Positions 9,901 through 20,000 are shown, counted from the stretch's first letter. The stretch: DNA of 64,000 nt from Alphaproteobacteria bacterium (GCA_015062285.1 SUUY01000003.1:62001-126000), one strand, 5' to 3'. Notes: generated by a model not told the origin, from the sequence alone. Numbers and translations: made by a program.

Positions 9901-11138
9901 AGAAAACTAAGGAGATAAGTGATGGTTTCCAAGCCAATACCAATGGCATATTTGATATGACAAATAAACTATCATATGAATTTGATGTTTTAGGAGATAG
10001 AATTATTAAAGCCGGAGAAGATATAAATAAGATATCCAAAAATTCTCTAAAAAATATGGATCAAGTTAATATTTCACTTACCCAAAACAGTGAAGATCTT
10101 GATTTGGCTGTTAAACACTCTATAGAAAAAATGGGAACAGTGTTTAATGAATACGACAAATATATTGCCGGTTTTAATACAGTTACAGCCGAAACCAGTA
10201 CAGGTGTGGTTGAGATTAATAATCTTATTTCTGCTCAAAGAGATAAGATGGTTCAAATCTCAGATGACACAAAAAAATTGGTAGATTGCTTTAATACGGT
10301 ATTGAACGACACATCAAACCAACTTTCAGAACGTGCAAATCAAGCCTATGATAAGGTTAAAGAATTAGGCAAAGACTTAAAGAATTTAGGCATGCAAATG
10401 GAAGAAGCTGCCAAGGTGAGTGCAACTCATATGTTGAGTTCCGGAGATAAATTGCGGGCCTCGGTTGCTGAAATTGCCGCTAATGCCGAAAGAATATCCA
10501 ATGATATTCTAAATTCCGGAGAAGTATTTATAAAACAATCCGGAGCCTTGGTGTCAGCAAGTGATGATACAATCTCTAAAGTTAATTCAGCTATGGGAAG
10601 CCTACTTGAAGTCAGCAAAGATTTTGGTATCAGCGGAGACGGAATTATAAAAGATGCTTTGCGTTTTAGTGATATTATAGGAACACAGCTAAAAGACCTT
10701 AGTGAACAAACTCAAAAAGCAGATAATAGTCTCAAGAATTTAACTTCTGCATATCAAGGTATTCAAATTGAGGCATTCTTGAAACAAGCAGGCTCCATTA
10801 TCGAGAAACTGGAAAGCTTGTCTGTTGATATCAACCGTGTCTTTAATCCTAAAGATGAAGAAGACCTATGGAAGAAGTTTTACAACGGTGATACCGGAGT
10901 TTTTGTTCGTTACCTTTCTAAGAACATAAACAAGATGCAAGTAACCACTGTTCGCAAAGCTTTTGAAAATAATACTGATTTTCGTAATCAGGTTAATGCT
11001 TACTTGTCTGAATTTGAACTTCTGATAAACCAAGCTAAAGATCACGAACATTCAGGGTTGCTCTTATCTGTCATTACCGGAGCAGATATCGGAAAGCTAT
11101 ACTATATATTGGCAAAGATAATGGATAAGCTGAACTAG
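6957..11138 (+). CDS. Giant membrane-anchored coiled-coil protein
   Basis: 1,393 aa from the ATG at 6957, which has GGGGA seven bases upstream; an in-frame ATG at 6945 lacks a well-placed ribosome site. Two transmembrane helices lie near residues 44-65 and 78-98. Then comes about 1,150 residues of almost continuous Ser/Asn/Gln-rich helix with heptad character. The last ~100 residues form a compact region (DEEDLWKKFYNGDTGVFVRY to DIGKLYYILAKIMDKL) that looks conserved. The motif EASLAQQ-H/Y-K occurs twice about 380 residues apart. The layout, two N-terminal helices plus a long cytoplasmic coiled coil, is that of the Caulobacter polarity factor TipN. Function inferred only from architecture: a polar or structural scaffold. 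Confidence 0.85.
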   Translation: MSDNTEANRKAVSATSLPQFMSETTSLTEIEEKPSWLNNNLHKLMISVSVIWFGIVLIYITQFFGWDNLFLMMPDEFGGFLAGITLPLAIIWVVMAYIDRGTSFKQEAKFLRAYMNQLVYPEDGAPQTAKAMADAIRSQVVELQEVSKMATQYTERIKDEIRANINDFSKLVATLDNYSSKTIVELSDGVKYLTQNFENVTNKAQNSVETFSGLNKEFTSGAADIEQTLNDLLGNILVKIKEINSSAKILDDISSHSASNIEKANNELSKAHQITSSNLDSLAQTLATQSQNLQQISEAAVSNTGLLKKTFLQETDSLQDIMGKHTTKLEGIIQNSSDVMRSKVDEIAKKALHQIEAINSNVEKGLNGFDMSIDNQVKKIDSAISKNNHDLTNLVGSLDKHADKINKKLYEYGDILAQEIDKLMIRGNNLEESISIQVSNLNNISSDAISTIKEVDDSLENNITLLQNKTQQAHKDLTSYIDAVESKTLSLSQMNDDIMKKMQVSADNIQEKHNYINEVITDISEHMQDMTNEIKLSADTFVSKSDETIKSMSKVSDKMQECTSSLTEATSVVVAQSQVSEASLAQQHKNITSSASRIDEIKLEFRQQIEDLSVASSDLGKEANLILEKLKSGLNTMLISCNDVINKSKAINDNLIDQANTFDTSANRTLAKVTQFENVLTTQNQNMELLAQNVAENATNIENILSQQNKQVNELSSSTLAAFRKANDDFEAQNKAFHTISRSTAEYVFGVSSGLDEKAATLNKLFKQQESEFYNFCDKISDNAEKMSKSLRQQVGIIEQSADKVFSRMVMLEEDTSRHTEAVVNSSHKSIDRLMEIEAMVGNKNEIIKKMADEVASNLENVSSKLQDNVQSFGTITQNISEKASMATDSLIESCNHLQVAENDLSNTTLNVSRILEEQSKNIDIAMVKAKNQHEDINNMLISQIENMTDAANTLSTQSRLAEASLAQQYKYLTDTVTNVAQKTKEISDGFQANTNGIFDMTNKLSYEFDVLGDRIIKAGEDINKISKNSLKNMDQVNISLTQNSEDLDLAVKHSIEKMGTVFNEYDKYIAGFNTVTAETSTGVVEINNLISAQRDKMVQISDDTKKLVDCFNTVLNDTSNQLSERANQAYDKVKELGKDLKNLGMQMEEAAKVSATHMLSSGDKLRASVAEIAANAERISNDILNSGEVFIKQSGALVSASDDTISKVNSAMGSLLEVSKDFGISGDGIIKDALRFSDIIGTQLKDLSEQTQKADNSLKNLTSAYQGIQIEAFLKQAGSIIEKLESLSVDINRVFNPKDEEDLWKKFYNGDTGVFVRYLSKNINKMQVTTVRKAFENNTDFRNQVNAYLSEFELLINQAKDHEHSGLLLSVITGADIGKLYYILAKIMDKLN

Positions 11139-11147
11139 GTAGAATAG

Positions 11148-11480
11148 ATGAATAGCTTTAGACTTACAAATTATATAAATGATCTTAATCGGCAGATATA
11201 TGCATCTGTTGATCAAATTAAGCATCGTTCGTCTAAAGCCGATATAAGTAGAAAAGCATCATACGATTTTCAGGCCGATGATTATAAGGTGAAAGAAGCG
11301 CCATATAAATTATTGAGTGGAGATGTAAATTGGTCTTTGCAAAATATTTCATATGATGCGAAAAAAAACAGTGATTATATTGTTTCTAATTATAAATATG
11401 TCAATAATGTGATAAAAGAGCCAAGGGTCATTATTGATCTTATGTTTAAGAATAATAGGGAATTTGATTTTAAGGTATAA
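11148..11480 (+). CDS. Uncharacterised 110-aa protein
   Basis: Not recognised. Basic, soluble, Tyr/Lys/Asn-rich, with no signal peptide. It begins nine bases after the coiled-coil gene and its stop TAA is immediately followed by the dusB ATG, so it is embedded in an operon. The readable middle motif is APYKLLSGDVNWSLQNI. The tight spacing on both sides is the main reason to believe the gene is real. Confidence 0.6.
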   Translation: MNSFRLTNYINDLNRQIYASVDQIKHRSSKADISRKASYDFQADDYKVKEAPYKLLSGDVNWSLQNISYDAKKNSDYIVSNYKYVNNVIKEPRVIIDLMFKNNREFDFKV

Positions 11481-12452
11481 ATGAAAATATTAGATTTTGA
11501 CAGCAAAGTTTTTTTAGCTCCCATGGCCGGTATTACCGATAAGCCGTTCAGAAACCTTGTTGCTTCCTATGGCGGTGGTAATATAGTTTCAGAAATGGTT
11601 GCTATTAATGCTTTATCACGCAAAAATGCCAAAACCTATCGTATAGCTGATGTTAGAGACGAGCTTTATCCTGTTGTTGTTCAACTGGTCGGAAGTAATC
11701 TGGAGTTATTTGCAGATTCTGCCAAATTAGCAGAGGAATTAGGAGCACATTCCTTAGATATAAATATGGGCTGTCCGGTCAAAAAAATTATAGCTAACCA
11801 ATCCGGATCGTATCTGATGCGAGATATGACGTTAGCATCAAAAATAATATCTGCTGTTGTAAAGTCTACATCTTTGCCTGTTAGTGTAAAGTTTAGAAAA
11901 GGGTGGGATAATCAAAGTATAAATGCGGTTGAATTTGCCAAAATGTGCGAGGATAGTGGTGCTTCATACATTACTTTACATGGTCGCACACGTTCAGAGT
12001 TTTATTCCGGTTGTGCCGATTGGGATATTATTGCTGAAGTAAAATCAAATGTAAAAATTCCGGTTATAGGAAATGGCGATGTTGCGTCTCCGCAAAAAGC
12101 CAAAGAAATGCTGGAATACACTAAAGCAGACGGTGTTATGATTGGCCGAGCAACATTAGGGCAACCATGGCTTGTTTCGCAGATTCACAATTATTTAGAA
12201 ACCGGAGAAATCGGCTTTGAAATTTCTGTATCTCTTGTCAAAAAGGCACTGCTAACCCATATTAAAGGATTAGTAGACTACCACGGAGAAAGATTGGCAT
12301 TAGGCCTATCAAGAAAATATGTTTGTTGGTATTGCAAAAATATGCGTGATGCTCGCCGTTTTAGAGAAACATATGTTAGAATAGATAATTTGGCAGATGC
12401 TTATAAAGAAATAGATCGCTATTTTGACGGGATTATATCTGAGGAGGAATAA
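11481..12452 (+). CDS. dusB: tRNA-dihydrouridine synthase (DusB/NifR3 type)
   Basis: FMN enzyme that reduces uridine to dihydrouridine in tRNA. A TIM barrel is indicated by LAPMAGITDKPFR at the N-terminus, DINMGCPVKK with catalytic Cys98, SVKFRKGW, LHGRTRSEFYSG, VIGNGDV and MIGRATLGQPW. 323 aa, the normal length. The stop overlaps the ribosome site of trkA, and the ATG abuts the upstream stop. In many alphaproteobacteria this gene (nifR3) heads a cluster with ntrB-ntrC-ntrY-ntrX-trkA; here trkA follows directly. Confidence 0.94.
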   Translation: MKILDFDSKVFLAPMAGITDKPFRNLVASYGGGNIVSEMVAINALSRKNAKTYRIADVRDELYPVVVQLVGSNLELFADSAKLAEELGAHSLDINMGCPVKKIIANQSGSYLMRDMTLASKIISAVVKSTSLPVSVKFRKGWDNQSINAVEFAKMCEDSGASYITLHGRTRSEFYSGCADWDIIAEVKSNVKIPVIGNGDVASPQKAKEMLEYTKADGVMIGRATLGQPWLVSQIHNYLETGEIGFEISVSLVKKALLTHIKGLVDYHGERLALGLSRKYVCWYCKNMRDARRFRETYVRIDNLADAYKEIDRYFDGIISEEE

Positions 12453-13811
12453 ATGAAAATCATTGTATGTGGTGCCGGAAGCATAGGGCAGAGCATTGTA
12501 AGTTATTTGGTAAAAGGTAATAATGATATTTCGGTAATTGATAATAACCAAAGACGTTTAGATGAGCTATCTAAAGAGTTTGATGTTTTGCCTGTTATCG
12601 GAGAAGCATCTCATCCTGATATTTTAGAAAGAGCAGGGGCCAAAGAAGCTGATATTATTTTAGCCGTGACTGATGTAGATGAAGTCAATATGATGGTCTG
12701 TCAGATAGCTTATACTCTGTTTTCGATTCCTCGTAAGATTGCTCGCATTGATAGTGAAATATTTTTAGATCCTATATGGGGAGCTATGTATAATGACCAC
12801 CACCTTCCGATAGATTTGATTATATCTCCCAATATAGAGGTTGCCGAAAACATTTTAAACATTTTACAATATCCTGGCTGTTCAGGAATTTTGCCGGTAT
12901 TTAATAATACAGGATATATTTTGAATTTGAAACTAAACGATAAATGCCCATTACTTGGTACGCCGATAAATCATATATGTAGAAAAAATGAAAATTTGGA
13001 CCTAACGGTAGTAAATGTTTTTAGAAATAATCAGTATTTTATTCCTGATGCATATGATGAATTTTTTGCCGGTGATGAAATAAATATATTTGTCAGTAAA
13101 GATGAGGTATATAATACTATTTCGGTATTTGGAGCTGAAAAGCCAAGCAATGAGCGAATAGTGATTTTTGGCGGTAATGCGGTTGCTAAGCACATTGCAC
13201 AAAAACTTGAATTAAATGACAGTATTATTAGCACTAAAATTATAGAAGAAGATTTAGATGTGGCAAGAAAATTAGCAAAATATCTTTCATCGACTATTGT
13301 AATTCAAGGAGAGCTACTCAGTGATGTTATTCTGGAAGAAGCGGATGTTGGCAAAGCAGATGCCACCATCGCCATAACAGAAAATGATAAAGATAATCTT
13401 CTTGCATCTTTATTATCAACTAAAAGAGGTGTATCATCAACTCTGTCACTGGTTAATACCCCATCATACAACAATTTGATATTTGATGTTGGTGAGAGTA
13501 TTTTGGTTGATCGTCGTTCTGTTACCATATCAAAATTACTTAAAGAATTGCGTAAGGCAAAAATAAAAGATGCATATTCTCTAAGTAAAGGAAACGGAGA
13601 AATATGGGAAATATCCATAGAAGAAGATGATGTTATCAATGGTAAAAAAATTGGTGAGTTAAATTTGCCACGCTTGAGTCGAGTTGTGGTTATAAAAAGA
13701 GGAGAAGAAAATATATGTCCGGATCCGACGATTATACTTTTGAGCGGTGACATCATATTGTTATATGTTGATTCTCAAGTAATTCGCCAAACTGAAAATA
13801 TTTTTGCTTAA
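12453..13811 (+). CDS. trkA: Trk-type potassium uptake regulatory protein TrkA
   Basis: Cytoplasmic gating ring of the TrkH potassium channel. Two RCK units are visible: the first begins MKIIVCGAGSIGQSIVSYL with the NAD-binding Gly motif and Asp at the end of strand two (SVIDNNQRRLDEL); the second begins RIVIFGGNAVAKHIAQKL near residue 230. Each is followed by a TrkA-C module (for example GEIWEISIEEDDVINGKKI). 452 aa. ATG directly follows the dusB stop with GGAGG inside the dusB end. TrkH is not in the window. Confidence 0.93.
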   Translation: MKIIVCGAGSIGQSIVSYLVKGNNDISVIDNNQRRLDELSKEFDVLPVIGEASHPDILERAGAKEADIILAVTDVDEVNMMVCQIAYTLFSIPRKIARIDSEIFLDPIWGAMYNDHHLPIDLIISPNIEVAENILNILQYPGCSGILPVFNNTGYILNLKLNDKCPLLGTPINHICRKNENLDLTVVNVFRNNQYFIPDAYDEFFAGDEINIFVSKDEVYNTISVFGAEKPSNERIVIFGGNAVAKHIAQKLELNDSIISTKIIEEDLDVARKLAKYLSSTIVIQGELLSDVILEEADVGKADATIAITENDKDNLLASLLSTKRGVSSTLSLVNTPSYNNLIFDVGESILVDRRSVTISKLLKELRKAKIKDAYSLSKGNGEIWEISIEEDDVINGKKIGELNLPRLSRVVVIKRGEENICPDPTIILLSGDIILLYVDSQVIRQTENIFA

Positions 13812-13884
13812 AATTCTTTACTATTTAAAAAAAATGATGTTAAACTAAACAAGACGATAAAATATAACGATAAAGGAACAAACA

Positions 13885-14103
13885 ATGTCTCAAAATGTCC
13901 AAGAAGATTTTTTAGGTAATATCAGAGATAACGAAATCTCTGTAACAGTTTTTTTAGTTAATGGAGTAAAGCTTCAAGGTATAATCACTTGGTTTGATGA
14001 AAGTTCCTTATTGCTTCGCCGCGATGGTCATACTCAGCTTATTTATAAACACGCTATATCAACTATTATGCCTTCAGAAGCTATTGAGTTGGCAGCAGAA
14101 TAA
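13885..14103 (+). CDS. hfq: RNA chaperone Hfq
   Basis: 72-aa Sm-like hexameric RNA chaperone that pairs small RNAs with mRNAs. Sm1 is seen as [19 protein letters not shown] followed by [13 protein letters not shown], and Sm2 as the signature YKHAIST. The C-terminal tail is short, as in alphaproteobacteria. AAAGGA precedes the ATG. It is followed within four bases by hflX, the usual partner. Its presence fits the structured RNAs reported below. Confidence 0.97.
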   Translation: MSQNVQEDFLGNIRDNEISVTVFLVNGVKLQGIITWFDESSLLLRRDGHTQLIYKHAISTIMPSEAIELAAE

Positions 14104-14106
14104 TAA

Positions 14107-15396
14107 TTGAGCACCATAGATTTATCTTTAAAGCCTAAAATTAAAGCCGCTGTAATCTATCCGGAGATTATGGAGCGCTGTGTTGGTATATCTGCAGAAT
14201 CTCGTCTATCAGAAGCGGTGGGATTAGCTTTAGCTATAAATTTAGATGTTGTTCACCAAGAAATTATAAAACTTAGAAACATTAAACCGGCAACATTAAT
14301 CGGGCAGGGAGTGATAGATCGTCTTTTGCCGCTGATTAGTGCCGATAATATAGAGCTTTTGGTGGTTGATTCGGGATTATCACCAATTCAGCAACGCAAT
14401 TTAGAAAAAAAACTTCAGATCAAGGTTATTGACAGAACTGCTCTTATTTTAGAAATATTTGGTGAACGAGCTCAAACCAATGAAGGTAAATTACAAGTAG
14501 AATTAGCCCACCTTAGCTATCAACGAAGCCGTTTAGTTCGAAGCTGGACCCATTTGGAACGTCAAAGAGGAGGAGCCGGCTTTTTAGGAGGCCCCGGAGA
14601 AACACAAATAGAATTAGACCGCCGAATAATTGATGATAAGATTTTGCGTATTAAAAAGGACTTGGAAAAAGTACGCCAAACTCGTAAAATTCAACGTGTA
14701 TCACGCCAAAGAGTACCATATCCTGTTGTTGCTTTAGTCGGCTATACCAACGCCGGAAAGTCATCTTTATTTAATCGTTTGTCTTTAGGAAATGTTTTAG
14801 CCAAAGACATGTTGTTTGCCACGTTAGACACCACATTACGACGCTTGGATCTTCCTTCCGGCAGAACAGTAATTTTATCAGATACGGTCGGTTTTATATC
14901 AGATCTTCCTCATGAACTGGTTATGGCGTTTAGAGCCACACTGGAAGAAGTTCTAGAAGCAGACATTGTTGTCCATGTTCGAGATGTTGCTAATCCTGAT
15001 TCCAGAGAACAATGTCATGATGTTATCAATGTGTTGGAAAATATTGGCTTAAACAACATTAAAGAAGATAAAAAATATATTGAAGTTCTTAATAAATCAG
15101 ATCTTTTGGATCAACAACAAAAATCAGTAATAAAAGATAATTGTTTGTTAGTTTCGGCTCTAACCGGCGAAGGATGTGATAAGTTTTTACAAGAATTAGA
15201 TAATCGTTTATCACAAGACCATAAAATTATGGAAATTAGATTGCTTGCATCTGAAGGTAAGAAAATATCTTGGATATATGAAAATTCTGAAGTTTTATCA
15301 TCAAATTTGATAGAGGATATGCTTTACCTTAAGTTTCGGATAAGTAGTGCTTCTGCAGCCAAATTAGATAAATTGCTTGACAAACAGACCAATTAA
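14107..15396 (+). CDS. hflX: Ribosome-associated GTPase HflX
   Basis: GTPase that splits stalled ribosomes. G1 is ALVGYTNAGKSSLFN near residue 210, G3 is DTVGFISDLPHELV and G4 is LNKSDLL. The N-terminal HflX domain (SRLSEAVGLALAINLDVV) and the Gly-rich linker GAGFLGGPGETQIELDRR are present. The TTG at 14107, three bases after the hfq stop, is taken as start because conserved N-terminal sequence precedes the first in-frame ATG near 14170; translation is then probably coupled to hfq. 429 aa. Confidence 0.94.
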   Translation: MSTIDLSLKPKIKAAVIYPEIMERCVGISAESRLSEAVGLALAINLDVVHQEIIKLRNIKPATLIGQGVIDRLLPLISADNIELLVVDSGLSPIQQRNLEKKLQIKVIDRTALILEIFGERAQTNEGKLQVELAHLSYQRSRLVRSWTHLERQRGGAGFLGGPGETQIELDRRIIDDKILRIKKDLEKVRQTRKIQRVSRQRVPYPVVALVGYTNAGKSSLFNRLSLGNVLAKDMLFATLDTTLRRLDLPSGRTVILSDTVGFISDLPHELVMAFRATLEEVLEADIVVHVRDVANPDSREQCHDVINVLENIGLNNIKEDKKYIEVLNKSDLLDQQQKSVIKDNCLLVSALTGEGCDKFLQELDNRLSQDHKIMEIRLLASEGKKISWIYENSEVLSSNLIEDMLYLKFRISSASAAKLDKLLDKQTN

Positions 15397-15442
15397 GATA
15401 CAAGTTAAACCAGTTTTTATTTATTATTAATTCCATAAAAAT

Positions 15443-15727
15443 ATGAAAAAGTATTATTTTGTTAGTGAAGGAACAGTTGGTAAGGTTTCTCACGTTGTCA
15501 TTCAGTGCGATTTGGTGGTGGTTGTTTTGGATACAGGAGAAGAACTATTACTTTCTACTGCAGCATACAACACACTTAAGGGGCTGAAGAAAGGAGATGA
15601 GATTGTTTATCATCAATCATCGTCAATTCATAAGTGCACCTCAAAAGATATGGAAATTAATGTGCTAGGTAACAGAGAAAATTTAGAGGTACTGAAAGCA
15701 AGATTGGCCGATGGTGAATTTGTCTGA
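15443..15727 (+). CDS. Uncharacterised 94-aa protein
   Basis: Not recognised. Predicted mostly beta strand in the first two thirds (KVSHVVIQCDLVVVVLD, then EELLLSTAAYNTLKGL), then a short helix LEVLKARLADG. No signal peptide. It lies 46 bases after hflX and just before a perfect palindromic terminator, so it is probably the last gene of the hfq-hflX transcript. No clear ribosome site. Confidence 0.6.
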   Translation: MKKYYFVSEGTVGKVSHVVIQCDLVVVVLDTGEELLLSTAAYNTLKGLKKGDEIVYHQSSSIHKCTSKDMEINVLGNRENLEVLKARLADGEFV

Positions 15728-15758
15728 AAAATCAGCTCTTATAAGAGCTGATTTTTTT
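15727..15758 (+). terminator. Perfect palindromic terminator
   Basis: A 30-base perfect palindrome (AAAAATCAGCTCTT and its complement) followed by further T residues; active in either direction. Confidence 0.88.
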
Positions 15759-15790
15759 GTGTGTATCTTTTGATTAATTTGTAAAAAACA

Positions 15791-15818
15791 TTGTAACTTA
15801 TAAAATGACCGCTAAAAT
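15791..15818 (+). promoter_or_regulatory. Possible sigma-70 promoter for the efflux operon
   Basis: TTGTAA (15791-15796), 16 bases, then TAAAAT (15813-15818), about 40 bases upstream of the adaptor start. Weak consensus match; no operator seen. Confidence 0.35.
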
Positions 15819-15858
15819 ACTAGGCAAACAAAACCATATTACTTAAAGGACAGTAAAC

Positions 15859-17004
15859 ATGTTTAATACCTCTTTTGCCGGAAAACTATTTCTTTGTACA
15901 GCTCTAGCCAGCATAAGCATAGCCCTATGTTCATGCAAAGATAAAACAAATCAGGCATCATCTCAGCAATTTCCTAAAGTTGAAGTGGTTGAGGCTGTAC
16001 AAAAAAACATTCCTCTTCGTTTTGAGTTTACGGCTCGAGCTCAGGGTTCTAAAGAAACAGAAGTAAGAGCCAGAGTAGATGGTATTTTGCAAAAACGTAA
16101 TTATACTGAAGGTGCAGATGTTCAAGAAGGAGATGTTTTGTTTGAGATTGATCCCGAGCAATATAAAATTGCCTTGCAACAAGCGGAGGCAGAGCTTGCT
16201 CAAGCCAATGCTCAGTTAGAAGAGGCACAAAATAATTGGGAACGTATCTCAAAGCTGTTTAAAGAACGTATTGTTAGCGAAAAATCAAAAGATGAAGCCA
16301 AATCAACTCTTGGCACTAAACAAGCAGCTCAAAAACTTGCCGAAGCAAAAGTTGCTGCCGCCAAGCTTAATTATGACTATACAAAAGTAACAGCACCTAT
16401 CAGCGGAGCCACCGGACAAGAGGCATATTCTGAGGGAAGCCTAATCACCAAAAACGGTTTGCTTACTCATATTACTCAGCTTGACCCTATTTATGTAATG
16501 TTTTCAATATCAGAAAATGAAATGATTTCCATGCGTAAAATGGTAGAAAAAGGCAGGCTTGCAAAATCTCAAGATGAAACTCCGGTTGTGGCTCGCTTAT
16601 ATTTAAGCGATGATAGTCTTTATTCCGAAACCGGTAAAATAGATTTTGTTACCCCCAACATAGATACTACAACCGGTACCATAAAGGTAAGAGCAATTTT
16701 CCCTAATGCTGATAAAATAATTCGTCCGGGGCAATTTTTGCGCTTGGTCATTGAAGGACTAAATTCTCCAAACGCCTTTAATATTCCTCAATCGGCAGTT
16801 ATGCAAGGGGCCAACGGATCATATGTTTATAGGGTAAATGCTCAAAACAAAGTAGAAACCGTTAATGTAAAAACCGGATTAATGACACAGGATAATAATT
16901 GGATTATAGAAGAAGGTCTTAACGTTGGCGATAAAGTTATTACTAAGGGATTGGTCAAGGTGCGTCCGGATATGGAAGTTATTATTTCCGACAATGCAGA
17001 GTAA
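15859..17004 (+). CDS. acrA: RND efflux periplasmic adaptor (AcrA/MexA family)
   Basis: Links the inner-membrane pump to an outer-membrane channel. A signal sequence ends near Cys residues 26/28 (IALCSCKDK), a probable though atypical lipobox. The biotinyl/lipoyl half-motifs (VRARVDGILQKRNYTEGADV and, later, YTKVTAPISG), a coiled-coil hairpin of Ala/Glu repeats around residues 105-165 and the membrane-proximal domain (GLNVGDKVITKGLVKVRPDM) are in order. 381 aa. AAAGGA precedes the ATG; the pump gene starts 17 bases later. No outer-membrane TolC-type gene or TetR repressor lies beside it. Confidence 0.93.
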   Translation: MFNTSFAGKLFLCTALASISIALCSCKDKTNQASSQQFPKVEVVEAVQKNIPLRFEFTARAQGSKETEVRARVDGILQKRNYTEGADVQEGDVLFEIDPEQYKIALQQAEAELAQANAQLEEAQNNWERISKLFKERIVSEKSKDEAKSTLGTKQAAQKLAEAKVAAAKLNYDYTKVTAPISGATGQEAYSEGSLITKNGLLTHITQLDPIYVMFSISENEMISMRKMVEKGRLAKSQDETPVVARLYLSDDSLYSETGKIDFVTPNIDTTTGTIKVRAIFPNADKIIRPGQFLRLVIEGLNSPNAFNIPQSAVMQGANGSYVYRVNAQNKVETVNVKTGLMTQDNNWIIEEGLNVGDKVITKGLVKVRPDMEVIISDNAE

Positions 17005-17021
17005 ATTTGTGGAGAAAATAG

Positions 17022-20000
17022 ATGTTTTCTAAATTTTTTATAAATCGTCCAATCTTTGCTACGGTTATTTCTTTAGTAATTATTTTGGCAGGATTGGTGT
17101 CGATTAAGGCTCTTCCTGTTGAGCAATATCCCAGCATTGTACCGACCGAAATTCAAGTAACCGCCATATATCCCGGAGCTACAGCCGAAGTATTGGCTGA
17201 TACGGTAGCCGCACCGCTGGAACAAGAGATTAATGGCGTAAAAAATATGATATATATGTATTCAAACGCCACCTCATCAGGTTATCTTACTATCGGCGTG
17301 GTTTTTGATATCGGCACAGATCCTGATCAAGCAACCATAGATGTTAACAATAAAGTTCAAATGGCAACGGCAAAACTTCCTGCCGAAGTTACCAAACAAG
17401 GTGTTACCGTAGAACAAAAATCAACATCTATTTTGCAGCTTATAACCATGCGTTCAATGTCAGAACAGTATGATACCGTATATGTTGCTAACTATGCATT
17501 GCTCAATGTTTTAGATGAAATCAGACGCATTAAGGGAGTAGGCAGTGCCGATTTATTCTCCAGCCAAGATTATTCTATGCGTATATGGCTATCTCCCGAT
17601 AAACTTGCTGATTATAATATGACGCCACAAGATATTATATCTGCGATTCAAGAACAAAATGCCCAATATGCCGTAGGTCAGTTTGGTCAACAACCACTGG
17701 ATAAAGAACTTCCGTATACATATTCGGTCAATACCAAAGGACGCTTGGTTAATGAAAAAGAATTTGGCGATATTATCCTAAAAAGTGATAATCAAGGAGG
17801 TTTGTTGCGACTGAAAGATGTTGCCAGAATAGAGCTTGGTTCACAAGATTATAGCGTTAGTTCAACCTTCAACGGAGAGCCGGCTGTTGCCTTTGCAATC
17901 TACTTACAACCAGGGGCAAATGCTTTAGAAACTGCCGAAATGATTCGTAATAAAATGCAAGAGTTATCCAAAAACTTTCCTGATGGCATAGTATATGAAA
18001 TACCTTATGATACAACAGTGTTTGTAAATGTTTCAATAAAAGAAGTTGTACATACATTTTTTGAAGCAGTTGTATTGGTAATCTTGGTTGTGTATTTGTT
18101 TTTGCAAAAAATGCGAGCCACATTGATTCCTATTTTGGCTGTTCCGGTTTCAATCATTGGGGCCTTTGCCGGAATGTATCTCCTTGGCTTTTCAATCAAC
18201 TTACTCACCTTATTTGGATTAATATTAGCCATCGGTATTGTGGTAGACGATGCTATTATCGTTTTGGAAAACGTAGAACGACTAATGGAAACCGAGCATC
18301 TTTCACCCAAAGAAGCCGCAATAAAAGCCATGCAAGAAGTATCTGGTCCGGTTGTTGCCGTAGCTTTAGTTTTGTCTGCGGTGTTCTTACCGATTGCTTT
18401 TTTGGGCGGTATGACCGGTGTTATGTATAAGCAATTTTCGGTTACCATTGCCGTATCAGTATTAATTTCGGCTTTGGTAGCATTGTCTTTGACACCGGCA
18501 TTGTGTGCGTTGATTATTCCTCCGCATCAAAAAGATAAAAAACAGCTGGCATTTTTCCGCTGGTTTAATAGCTTTTTTGATAAACTGACTGATTGGTATG
18601 TTGCCGGTGTTAAGTTCTTTCTTAACTATCGTAAAATTGCCGTAATATCTTTTGTTGGTGTGATTGCATGTATATTATGGTTATTTAAGGTTGTTCCGGG
18701 AGGACTGGTTCCGAGTGAAGATTTAGGAACATTGCTTGTGTCATACGCAATGCCCGAAGCAACATCTTTACCCTATACCGAAAAACTTACATCAAATATC
18801 GGAAGTCAAATCAGTGAAGATAAAAATGTATCAGATATTTTAACGATTAATGGCTACAATATGCTTTCTTCCAGTCAAAATACATATTCGGCAATCAGTT
18901 TCATTACCTTAACCGACTGGGATGAAAGAAAAGAAGATTCACAAGCTTCTTCAACTTTAAGCAAAAAATTCACGGCAATAGGAATGAGCCAACCCGAAGG
19001 TATCGGTGTCGCTTTTGAAATGCCGGCAATCACCGGCCTAAGCATGACCGGAGGTTTTGAAGGATACATTCAAAACAAATCCGGAAAAACATCTGCTGAA
19101 CTAATGGCTAAAACCCAAGAATTTATTGCTGCCGCCAACAAACGTCCTGAACTTTCCGGAGTGCAAACAACATTCTCGGTCAGCACTCCTCAATATCGTA
19201 TAGATCTCGATCGTGAAAAGGCAAGGGTATTGAATGTTTCAATCGACAGTATATATGCGGTGTTGCAATCTACATTCGGAAGCCTTTATGTTAATGATTT
19301 TACTTATATGGGGCGTAATTTTAGGGTTACTCTGCAGTCAGAAGCCAGATTCCGCAGTACTCCTGATGACCTACGCTATGTATACGTAAAATCCAAAGAT
19401 GGCAACTTGGTTCCGATTTCAACTTTGATTCATGTTGAGAGAGTAACCGGACCAGAGTTGGTAAACCGTTTCAATATCTTTCCTGCTGCTAAAATTCTTG
19501 GTAATCCGGCAATGGGATATTCATCTGGACAAGCAATCAGAGCCATGGAAGAAGTTGCCTCAGAAGTTCTGGGTCAAGATTTTGCTCTTTCTTGGATCGG
19601 TTCGGCATATCAAGAAAAACAAGCCGGTAGTTCTTCTTCTCAGGCCTTTATATTTGGACTGATAATGATCTTTTTGATTTTAGCGGCTCAATATGAACGT
19701 TGGTCTCTGCCGTTTGTTGTAATTTTGTCTGTTCCGTTTGCCGTTTTGGGAGCCTTAATGGCTGTGTGGATCAGAGGTATTGAAAACGATTTGTATTTTC
19801 AGGTCGGACTTGTGACCTTAATCGGATTGGCTGCTAAAAATGCAATTCTGATTGTAGAATTTGCAATGATGAAAGTAGAAGAGGGGCTTTCTTATGCTAA
19901 AGCTGCCATTGAAGCTGCAAAATTACGTTTTCGCCCGATAGTTATGACTTCGTTGGCATTTACCTTCGGTGTGCTTCCTTTGGCAATTTCTACCGGTGCC

